This document shows, piece after piece, positions 52,230-62,155 of a stretch of 64,000 nucleotides of DNA. Within the stretch, counting starts at the first letter, position 1, and the number at the start of each line of letters is the position of its first letter. This DNA comes from Lota lota. Lineage: Eukaryota > Chordata > Actinopteri > Gadiformes > Lotidae. Position numbers and translations under genes: made by a program. The notes below the pieces were generated by a model that did no database searches, was not told the origin of the DNA, and was given only the letters and a program-made list of their open reading frames with translations. The stretch spans positions 1 through 64,000 of the forward strand of contig JACYXH010000326.1 in NCBI GenBank assembly GCA_026745465.1. Reading direction: 5' to 3'.

Positions 52230-52925
52230 AAAAAGTAATGTGTGTGTTAGTGTGTGTGTATATTAGTGTGTGGTGTGTCTGTCTGTGTGTATGTGTGTGG
52301 TGTGTCTATGTGTGTGTGTATGTGTGTGGTGTGTGTGTGTGTGTACATATTAGTGTGTGTCTATGTGTGTGTGTGTATGCGTGTGGTGTGTGTGTGTGTA
52401 TATTAGTGTGTGTCTATGTGTGTGTATGCGTGTGGTGTGTGTGTGTGTGTTAGTGTATGTGTGTTCAAACGCTATATTTTGTCTTCCTTTGTTGTGGAGT
52501 CCTTGTTGTATGTGGTGCTTGTATTTGGATGCGCACAATGAAGACACAGTCTTTCACACATGCGCACATGCAAATCCACCCACAAGACTCCAGACACAGG
52601 TTTGAAATGCTCTTAAAGGTTCATGTTCACATGTAGTGCATCCCGTACCGGGGAGAATGAGGGACGCATCCACGCCTCAGTGGAACATCTCTGAGAACCT
52701 CAGAGAACCTACCCGCACACGCACACACGCACACAGACACACGCGCACACAGACATGCATGCACGCACACGTACACACAGACATGCACACATGCACACAG
52801 ACACGCACACAGACACACGCACACTGACACACGCACACACAGACGCACGCACGCGGACGCACAGACACACAGACACACGCACACACAGAAATGCATACAC
52901 GCGCACACGCACACACATAAGGACA
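52230..52925. repeat. GT tract (52230-52460) and imperfect CA tract (52710-52925)
   Basis: Two impure dinucleotide tracts of opposite polarity, 250 bp apart. No gene between or around them. Confidence 0.9.
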
Positions 52926-53090
52926 TAACGCACGCACATCAGGATTAAGGAGCATAACATGCTCCTTAATCACTTAATCACTCAGTTAAGGACTTGAGGA
53001 TCCTTAATCACTAAGCCGTTTCCTCATCATAATTCATATCAAAATCAGCAGGCTAAGTAGTAACATGATACTTTGTATATCGAGACGTAA

Positions 53091-53750
53091 ACACAAATGA
53101 ATTCATAACGTTGAAATATTATACTTTAAAAACAAGGTCATCTGAATTTATTATTTTTGAAATCACCGCTTTGAAATTCAAATATGGCATTTCAAGTTGT
53201 ACCATTTAAAAACACGATAAAAAAATGATGCATTCACTAATTAATACAAAAATAAAAGTTGCAGATGTTTGATATATTCGAGATATCTATATCTATATGC
53301 ATATACATACGATATTGATTACTCATATTCAAGTGGTCAAAATATGGACCAGAAAATTAAAGCCAAACTGCAGTAGCAGGGCCTTCCAAGGCCAAAGCAA
53401 TAGAGACAGAATGCAATCGAATCTACTGCCGGCCTATCAGAGCGCCATCCTTCAGTCATGTGATCAAAGAAAACTGCTGGAGAATTAAAGCCAACGATGG
53501 CCAACAGGGAGAAGGACGGGGCTCAGGTAAATTGTACGGTTTATGTCAGTTATGTATAATCAAAGTGGGGCCTCAATAAGCACAGTAGGTTTCAGGGCTT
53601 CATAAAAGCTCGTAACACAACATAACCACCATGACAGCAGTCTGTTCCATCACGTTCAGTCTCGATTGCCGAGGTGAATTCAAAACGAATGAATTCAGAT
53701 GATTTTGGCTTCAAAGTATAATATGTCAATGTTATGAATTCAATGGTGTT
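53091..53750. mobile_element. Fold-back element with about 59-bp imperfect inverted ends
   Basis: 53091-53149 and 53692-53750 are inverted copies (by eye about 80 percent), both containing the core ttcagatga ... aaagtataatat ... gttatgaattca. The interior of about 540 bp has no protein frame. It is a non-autonomous DNA-element candidate. Confidence 0.4.
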
Positions 53751-54059
53751 TTAAATTTCCATATACAAAATTAAATGGCTTTTAAATTTTCAAAACGTTA
53801 TGATTTGCTTCCATGCACACCTGCATGTAGGTGTACTAATTAGGTTGCCATGGTAATGAGTTCGCGGGGCTTGTTGCAGGTGGCGCTGTTTACTTCCGTT
53901 CAGTAAAGCAACTAGTTTGGTAGTAGCCGTCTTTTGTCTCCAATACACGGTCATTTCCTAAATAATTTTTACAAATTAAACCACAACACGGTTGGAAGTT
54001 TCCGGTTCAACTTATATGTGTGACTGTTGAAGTCATTAAAATAATCAATACTTAACTAA

Positions 54060-54330
54060 AGATTATGATTGGTTTGTTAGGACTGATGTTGGCTGTTTCG
54101 CTGCACCTGTCCTCCACACTTCACACACCTCCACCCAAAGCTAAACTCCACCTTAATGGTGTTGCTATGAAAGATGCAGTGTAGTGACAGCAAGTGTGTA
54201 TCCAGTTCTCTGAGTCATTCAGTCACTCTGGTGAAAAGATGAATACGGCTTAACAAACCTACCTTGAATTAACCTTTCATAATGTCTTGTGTTCATTTAG
54301 TGGGGTTGGGTTCGTGTTGGGTCTCTTATC
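54060..54330. repeat. Dispersed repeat, inverted copy
   Basis: Reverse complement of the 25.8 kb and 49.96 kb segments (ctccacacttcacacacctc, agtcattcagtcact). The rest of 53751-54472 shows no gene. Confidence 0.55.
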
Positions 54331-54472
54331 TTCTGTTCGCTTGTTGTGGTGTGCTGAGCACCATAGGCTCTTCAACCATCCCAAACACCTCCACCACACA
54401 CACACACACACCTGTGTGTCCTTCACCCTAATCATGTTGGCCAGAAGGTGAACTGCACCGAGGTGGATTCAT

Positions 54473-54485
54473 CGCCCCCTAGTGG
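54473..54485. promoter_or_regulatory. CTCF-like motif
   Basis: CGCCCCCTAGTGG fits the vertebrate CTCF core. A close relative (CGCCCTCTAGTGG) lies at 7144-7156 in the same orientation. Confidence 0.3.
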
Positions 54486-54544
54486 CTCCACATGCAATAA
54501 TAGAGTACTAAAACATGGCTTTGATAAACGACCTCATATCTTAC

Positions 54545-55576
54545 CATTTAGTCTTTTATCAGACACAGTGATCCAAAGCTACGTACAGTGAATACAGATA
54601 CACAAAGGCACTGGAAGTATGGTGGAGGGTGCTGCAGCACCCCCTTTTGGCTGAGAGGGAAATAATGTTGGAAATAATATTAATTTTAAATAATTTCTGA
54701 TTGATATATATTCTTTTTAAGGCCCTTGTGTTAGGATTAGTTAGTATTAAAACTAAAATAATTATTGGCTGAATACACGAGAACATTCAGTTGAATCCAC
54801 AGTTTATTACCATGATGCTTCATTAACAAATACAACAGAACAACTGTACACAATAAACTTACATGTACACAATAAACACAAGGACTAAAATAATATAAGT
54901 ATCAGACATTAGAAACCATAAACAGGTGTGCACATATCTTGAATAACTGAACTTATTCTGCTGCCGTTTTATTCCCAACAGAACACAAGGAATCAATATT
55001 CAGTTTAAAGTCATTTAAAACATGAACATTACCTCATAGACCAGTTGGTCTTGTGAATAAAGTATCAAATCTGCTGTAATTCAGTCTCCATGATAGGATT
55101 ATTACAATACAAACTGATATCAGTCTTTAAGAAAAAAAACTGTTAATGACTGACAATATACAAATATTGTAGTATAAGAAACATTTACCATCAATAGGTA
55201 TTTAAAATACATTTCAAATTAAATTTATCTTTGTAAAACCTGCTTAGCTAACTACAGAGAATCTTAAAAGTATCTTCCATTCATGGTTTATCAAGATAAA
55301 CTTTTCTGAAGCCCAATAAAAAGTAGCATTTGGAGTTTAGTTATTACATGTTTTAAAATCAACCAAAATATAAAAGTATTGAATTTGAGGAAACACTGAT
55401 ACGAGTATCATTCATAGTGATGTCACACGATCACCTTCTCTACAGCGTATAAAAAAACACCAATTCATTCTCCTGACCAAATTTACACTGATAACCACCT
55501 TATACAATAGAGAGAACCAGACATCAACCTCTCAAACAGAGCAGTAGTTCCTAAACCAATGTCTGTCTGTCTGTGT
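54545..55576 (-). other. TRIM-C 3' UTR and flank, duplicate of 34.77-35.59 kb
   Basis: Same-orientation counterpart of the block after the orphan SPRY exon, with the minus-strand AATAAA at 54803-54808. It carries extra sequence near 55080-55190 that is missing from the other copy. Confidence 0.7.
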
Positions 55577-57558
55577 CTACAACCGACGCAGAGACACTGA
55601 GGAACCACCCCCTAACCCAAACGCAGGGTGGAGGTCCTCCTGGGTGAAGGTGGACTGGAAGGTGTGGATGTGTGTCAGTGTGTCTGAGGACCTTCCTACA
55701 TCTGGGGACACTCTGTAGAAGGACAGAGTGCCAGCAGGCTGGTCCAGATACACTCCTACTCTGTTAGAGCCAGCGGGGGGGAGACGTATGTCTGTTCCAC
55801 TACCGTTGTACCAGGCAGAGTAACCACCATCAGTACACTCAAGACTCCAGGACTTGTTGTTCCCTCCAAGCAAGCCAATATGACCCCCTCCTCTGTATGT
55901 CACTCCTATATCAACACCTCCTTTCCACTCTACCTCCCAGTAACAGCGGCCAGTCAGACCCTTTCTACACAAAACCTGGGGACAGTAGTCAAATCTCTCT
56001 GGGTGATCAGGATACGACTGCTCCTCTCTAACCCACGTCACCTTTCTGTTGTCCTCAGACAGAGAGAGTCGTCTGTGGGCTGTGTTTGGGTCCAGTGTGA
56101 GTCCACAGGCATCTGATGGGAGAACAAGACACGATTAGCTGCTGAATTATTCTTCATCACTTCAAAATACACGCATATACATTGCACTCAACCTTCAAAA
56201 GGGACACCTGTGTGAACAACAGACTGAACAAGCTGAGCTCACATACAGGCTGGAAATTAACTGTTGGAGCCATAGAACTGGTTCATACATACTAGATATA
56301 CATAGACATGTACTCATACATACTATATATACATATAAGCTATTTGTTTTAACTTAAATAGTTATAGACTAAGAATATGACAAAATAGTGGTATGGACAG
56401 TGTGGCGGTAATGATGGCGGTGTGGGCTTGAGCACCGTATCATACCAGTGACACCGGATATTGGACAAGCCTGAGATGAATCAAACTAAACCGACACTTA
56501 CACTTCTTTAGAGCTGATCTCAGGTCAGGCACCTTCTTCATCTCCATGTTTAGTGTCTTCTTCAGCTGATCCAGGGATCTCCTCAAGGTCCCTATGTATG
56601 ACGGAGGACAGACCTCCACTGTTGTCCAGTCCCTGGTGGGTGGAGGATTCTTCAGGGATCTGAAGGTCTGGAGGAAGTGGAGGTGGTCTTCAGTGTGTGA
56701 GAACTGCTTCACCTCTGAGCCTCTTTTGGTCAGATCTTTAATTTCCTGCTCCAGCTCTATGATGAGGCCTTCAGCTTCTCTCTCTGTGGATTTCAGTTTC
56801 TCTTTAACCGTTTGGTTGAGATCATCCTGGCACTTTTCAATCAAGCGCTTCAGAGCAGTGAGGACCTGCACACCATCGGCTATCTCTCTGTCTGCGTCTG
56901 CTTTGCTGTGATCTATTGTGCCTTTAATCTCCTGTATCTTTCGTTGTCTCACCTGGATCATCTGATGAACTTTCTTCCCCAGCTGGGCCGTCTTCACTTC
57001 AAATTCCTCCTTTAGAGGTACAACAGGATGAGACTTGTGGTCCGTCTCTGTGCAGAACTGACACACACACACCTGTTCAGTCTGGCAGAAGAGCTCCAGA
57101 AGTCGGTTGTGTTTCTTACACATCCTGTCTTCCAGACGGTCCATAGGGTCGACCAGCCGATGTCTCTTCAGGCCTGTGACTCTCTGATGAGGCTCCAGGT
57201 GGGTGTGGCAGTAAGAGGTAAAACACACTAGGCAGGACTTCACTGCCTTCAGCTGGGTCCCAGTACAGACATCACAGGGAACTTCTCCTGGTTCAACACA
57301 AGGCTGCACTTTGACACGTACAGAACTTCTAAACCGATCAACCATCCCTGATATGAAGGTATTGACCTGTAAATATGGTCTTGTGTGTAACAGCTTGTTG
57401 CAAACAGGACATTTGCACTGGACTTTGTCATCCCAGAACTTTGTAATACAGGTTCTGCAGAAGTTGTGTCCACATGGAGTGGAAACTGGGCTGTTGAACA
57501 CATCCAGACAGATGGAACATGAAAAGTCCTCTTCAGACCAGGAAGTGTTGGACGCCAT
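55577..57558 (-). CDS. TRIM-C: RING/B-box/coiled-coil E3 ligase with PRY-SPRY exon
   Basis: Exon 1 is 57558-56502 (352 codons plus 1 base, donor gtaagt); exon 2 is 56112-55577 (acceptor gttctcccatcag). Spliced, it gives 530 residues with an intact stop. RING C3HC4 is conserved (Cys14 to Cys53). B-box1-like and B-box2 motifs follow, then a coiled coil to about 345, then PRY (GLTLDPNTAHRRLSLSEDN) and SPRY (GRCYWEVEWKGGVDIGVTYR, GGNNKSWSLEC, YSAWYNGSGTDIRLPP, RVGVYLDQPAGTLSFYRV, VSLRRL). The loop expanded in TRIM-A and the 35.6 kb copy is short here (TDGG). The intron is only 389 bp and keeps a stub of the 41-bp minisatellite. It is the inverted counterpart of TRIM-A and the best-preserved two-exon member. 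Likely a cytosolic innate-immune ubiquitin ligase, by family. Confidence 0.88.
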
Positions 57559-57599
57559 TCCTAGAAGAGATTATTTAAAAAAGATTATGTTAAAAACAA

Positions 57600-59885
57600 A
57601 GACATTCATTTTCTAATGGTAAAATAACATTTTATAACTAGTTATAATGCATCTATATTCATAAATGAGTTGTTATTATAAGCAGAGCCCTTCATCCAAC
57701 AGGTCAGTACAACATCAATCCCAACATGTGCCTCCTGCTCCGTATGAACACACACGTCGCTATGGACTCTCACACCGCTACCAACGCGGACGAAAGAGCC
57801 CGGTGCCCTCACGCATGCGTCCTCCTCATGAAGACTGATACTGTAATAGCTGCGCATGCTTCCTCCTCACGAAGACCCCATGATACTTTAATAGCTGCGC
57901 ATGCGTCCTCCTCATGAAGATCGATACTTTATTAGCAGTTACAATTCCATTGTTGTCCCACCACGTCGGATTCAACCAACACATCCAGAGCTGCGCTCCA
58001 AACACCACGTCACCCACCAAGGATGTGTTGGTATAATCCGACGAGGCGACACAACAAGTGGATTTAAAGGCTTGTTTCGCTGCGCATCCACAAAGTCTCA
58101 GCGCGTTTTTCCATGAGGACACATACGTTAGCTCAGTGATCTCTTTTAAATCACCGATTCCGCATTGCAAAGTGGTTTTAAAGACTAAAAGAGTAGTTTG
58201 GAAACAGAGTAAGTCCATAGCCACGTGTGTTGATACGGAGCGCAGGAGTACAGCACGCTACAGTACAACATGGCGCCCTGCAGACAGGACGGCTTCAACG
58301 AGGATTATGGCTCAACATGTTGGACTCACCTTCTAATGTTTCCGTCTGAATATTCCCTTTAAAAAGGCTTCTTTGTCTCCGGAGCGTGAGAAGGGCCGAC
58401 ACGTGGAGTTTCTTCGCTTTGCTTTCAATGAACTACCGTCTCCTGAACAAGAGAGAACTTGTATATAGAGCTACGGCTCGGCCGCGCCCCTCCGTCGGAC
58501 CATTTCCGGTCCTGAGCTTGGACAAGGAAGTGACGTCTGAAATTGTGAACGCCAGAAGGGACGATACGATCGGCCCATACACGTCCATCTACTGTAGGTT
58601 TCATCAGGTCATTTTACATCAAGCACGGAACGAATAAATGGCCCGAAAGACTGATGAAATAATTCGGACTGACAAAATGGCGTCAACTTTACATCAGTTA
58701 CGACGCGAATATGCGGCATTTTCCAGTAGGAATCGCACAGTGAAATAATTCAACCCTCAACCTAGTTTATGCTCTGTCACTTCACCTAAATATCCTATGT
58801 ATCTAGAGGATTCAATTAGAATGGAGTTTCCCTTTGTAACCCAAGTGTAAAATAGTAAAACAAACACCCCCATTAGTAATAAAAGTATTCCAGTTTAAAT
58901 CCAATATGAAATACATGTATCATTATAATCATGTTATGATTATTATGTTTGTCTTATATAATAACCTGACTTAAATCAGAATGATAATAAGAGAAATAAT
59001 TCCCCTTTTAACACAAGTGTAAAATAGTGTAGCAAACGGCAGCTTGTGGATGAAGTGAGTGAGTTTGAATTCTGTAATTCATCCATGTTTTGGAAAAGTA
59101 ATTTTTAGATTTGTTCCCCGTTTCATAACTGAAAGTAGGCTATCACACACAAAAGCATCCTATAGTCAGATACGGCAGTGCAAGGAAATATTGGCTTGTA
59201 GTGCATATTGCTATGGACAGGATTGATCAATATTGAATGTTTATAGGTCAATGCATGTAGTTTACCATTCTGGATGCAATAAGAGCACTGTGTGTGAGAA
59301 ACGTAAATAGGCTGTTACCTCCCCTATTTCCTACATGTGTCATAATCATGTTATGATTATTATGTTATGTCTGATTTAACCTGAGTCAAATCAGAATAAG
59401 GGCACACATAGTTTTCTTATATACCACGTTCTGAATATAAAATACAAAATTACTATTATTTGTCAAAGTTCGTATACTGATTAATATGATTATGTCTAAT
59501 AATAATAGTAACAATAATACTATAAATCATCAATAATAAACAATATAACAATAATAATACCTATTGGATGTTGTGCAAGTAGTTTTAATTGTGATGGTTA
59601 ACAGTATTAATATATGTAAGATACATGATGTCAACCATCATCTTCATTCCCATTAGGACCAATACAGTCAGTCTAGTTAGATTATATTATAATATCAACA
59701 GTCAGTCAGTTAGATTACATTATAATATCAACACTTCCCAAAGCTAATCTCCCATTTACAATTGTGTTGTAACGCAAGACACAGTGTAGTGACAACAAGT
59801 GTGTCTCCAATTCTCTTACTTAGTCATTGTGGTGAAAGGATGAATGCGGTTTAACAAACCTACCTTGCATGAACCTTTCATTATG
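57600..59885. repeat. Right arm of large inverted duplication (TRIM-C upstream)
   Basis: Reverse complement of about 13090-15130. It contains intron 1 of TRIM-C, the CpG-rich promoter and AT-rich upstream sequence. Around 57800-57940 it has extra short repeats ('agctgcgcatgcgtcctcct', about three times) not seen on the left arm. Confidence 0.8.
58330..58467 (-). promoter_or_regulatory. TRIM-C promoter and non-coding 5' exon
   Basis: TATATAC lies at 58461-58467 (minus). The 5' UTR exon ends at 58330 (ggaaacattagaag before gtgagt). A GAAA-rich segment with GCGAAGAAACT (within 58405-58426) is weakly ISRE-like and is missing from the TRIM-A copy. Confidence 0.55.
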
Positions 59886-59899
59886 CCTTGTGTTTATTT

Positions 59900-60325
59900 A
59901 GCAGGTAGAAGGTAGACAGTGAATACAGATGCATGTGATTAAGGAGCAGGTAGGTGTTAGACAGTGTATACAGATACATGTGATTAAGGAGCAGGTAGGG
60001 GTTAGACAGTGTATACAGATACATGTGATTAAGGAGCAGGTAGGGGTTAGACAGTGTATACAGATGCATGTGATTAAGTAGCAGGTAGGGGTTAGACAGT
60101 GTATACAGATACATGTGATTAAGGAGCAGGTAGGGGTTAGACAGTGTATACAGATACATGTGATTAAGGAGCAGGTAGGGGTTAGACAGTGTATACAGAT
60201 ACATGTAATTAAGGAGCAGGTAGGGGTTAGACAGTGTATACAGATACATGTGATTAAGGAGCAGGTAGGGGTTAGACAGTGAACACAGATACATGTGATT
60301 AAGGAGCAGGTAGGGGTTAGGGGGC
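59900..60325 (-). repeat. 45-bp minisatellite derived from a tRNA-type SINE
   Basis: About nine units of 45 bp; read on the minus strand they contain 'ctgctccttaatcacatgta' and 'tctgtatacactgtctaacc'. The sequence next to it (60325-60385) on the minus strand has a B-box-like GGGTTTGATCCCC. Both parts resemble the body of fish tRNA-derived SINEs, so the array looks like internal tandem growth of one SINE. The long repetitive frame over it is not a gene. Confidence 0.65.
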
Positions 60326-60399
60326 ATCTTGCTCTATAGGATGCTACAGGTTAGGCTGTGGACATTGGGGATCAAACCCAGTACAATGGTCATTCACTA

Positions 60400-60458
60400 C
60401 AACTGAACTCCCACTCCTGAGGGAGGACTCTGCTCCCGCTGGAGTGGGAGTTCAGTTG
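60400..60458. other. Perfect 18-bp-arm hairpin, 23-base loop
   Basis: caactgaactcccactcc at 60400-60417 is the exact complement of 60441-60458. The loop is GC-rich and itself partly palindromic. Confidence 0.9.
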
Positions 60459-60859
60459 TACAAAATCGATTTTACATTCACAAATGTAGATATGTTTACC
60501 TTTGACATGTGAACACATGTTATGTGTATGTACGACAATAATTAACACAATCCTAGATGAGCTAGAAAGGAGAGCAGAGATAGCAGAGAGGAGGAAGAAA
60601 AGGGAGAGGAAGGAGAGACGAGAAACTAAGATGAGAGGATGGAGAGGAGAGGAGAGCTGACAAGACAAAGTCACAGTACTCACACACATGGGGAGAATAT
60701 TTACATGTAGTCACTGTGACCTTTGTGTAAGTGTGTAATACATGTGGGTTGTATGGTGAAGATTAAGTCATTTACTGGTTTATCAATTACAAACTTTTGC
60801 AATTCTTCAGTGATTTTAAATGTTCCATCAATCTTGAAAATATGAAAATAGGGGTTTTA

Positions 60860-61410
60860 GGCAAACTATTTGTCTTTACTACAGAGAGCCTTCTACCAGG
60901 ATGCATCACCGCCTGGCATGGGAACTGCTCTGCCCTCAACCTCAAAGCACTGCAGAGGATCGGTCAGCCCAGCGCATCAGTGGATGTGAGCTTCTCTCCA
61001 TCCAGGACATTTACAACGGACGGTGTGTCAAAAAAGCCAGAAGGATCATCAAGGACCCCAACCCCCCCCCCCCCCCCCCCCCCCCCGACCACAAACTGGT
61101 TCAGCTGCTAGCGTCTGGCAAGCGGTACCGCAGCCTCAAGGCCCGGACCAGCAGACTACGGGACAGCTTCTTCCACCAGGCAGCCAGGCTCATGAACAGT
61201 GGACTCTAGTGGCCTGCTGCCTGTCTGCCTGTCTGCCTGTCTGACTGCCTGCTGCCTGCTGCCTGCCTGCCTGCTGCCTGCTGCTTGTCTGCCTTTCTGC
61301 CTGCTGCCTGCTGCCTGTCTGCCTGCAGTTTGTCTGCCTGTCTGTCTGCCTGTCTGTCTGCCTGTCTAACTGCTGCCCGTCTGCCTGCTACTTGTCTGTC
61401 TGCTGCCTGT
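60860..61410 (+). mobile_element. 3' fragment of a LINE reverse transcriptase ORF
   Basis: Two frames together give the typical C-terminal tail of fish LINE ORF2: ESLLPGCITAWHGNCSALN and KALQRI, then after a frame change SIQDIYNGRCVKKARRIIKD, KRYRSLKARTSRLRDSFFHQ and AARLMNSGL-stop (61207-61209). A run of about 26 C (61061-61086) is inserted in the middle. The element is 5'-truncated and dead. A TGCC/TGTC simple repeat (61205-61410) follows. Confidence 0.75.
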
Positions 61411-62155
61411 CCCTAATCCATTGCGCTATTGCTCTTCTTCTTCTTATAATTATTACTGCTTCTATTCTATTTTTGTAAAGATTTATGTTTGTTTAAATGA
61501 TATTGTGTTTTATAGATATTATAACTTCTTTCTGCTGCTAGGCCGAGGAGCCAGAACAAAATAATTGTACTGCTGTATACTTGTATATGAAATGTGACAT
61601 GTGAAATGTGACGGTGAGACCTAACATTAGATGTTGAAGTCATCCCAACACATTTCAATTGTTTTTGGCTTTGTCTCGCTTGCTGTCTATATATTATGTG
61701 ATTATATAAGTAGGCCCACTACATTTACAATGGTTAAAATAGTGTGTACAAAACAGAAATGATAAGCATTAACCAACAGTTTCTAGTGAAAATACCCTTT
61801 TTAAATTAATGAAATAATCAAACAGTCACAGAAATACTAGTTCGGTTTAGAATTTATTGTCGTCTCACCTTTACACCAAATTACAGAAAACTATCAATGC
61901 ATCAATGAAAGTATCATAACTATTGAATAAAAACAGTTACATTTACAATCAACAATATCACAAATTTTAACTTTGTAGAACCAGCTCAGTTAACCCTATG
62001 GAAGATCTTAAAAGACACTTCCTCTCATTGTACATCCATACGTCCAGATGCATGTATTCCAAATGTACATCCAGATAACTGGCCATCATCAACAAACGTT
62101 TCATCAAGAATTATAACCTGCATGCAAATCTCAGTCAGCCGGTCTATGTGTGTGG
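61411..62155. other. TRIM-D 3' flank, AT-rich
   Basis: No gene recognised. It includes the presumed 3' UTR of the TRIM-D SPRY exon, which is more diverged from the other SPRY 3' UTRs than they are from each other. Confidence 0.5.

Noticed and set aside
59881..60327. 148-residue protein with a 15-residue repeat
   Set aside because: It is the translation of a 45-bp minisatellite derived from a SINE; no start context or splice evidence.
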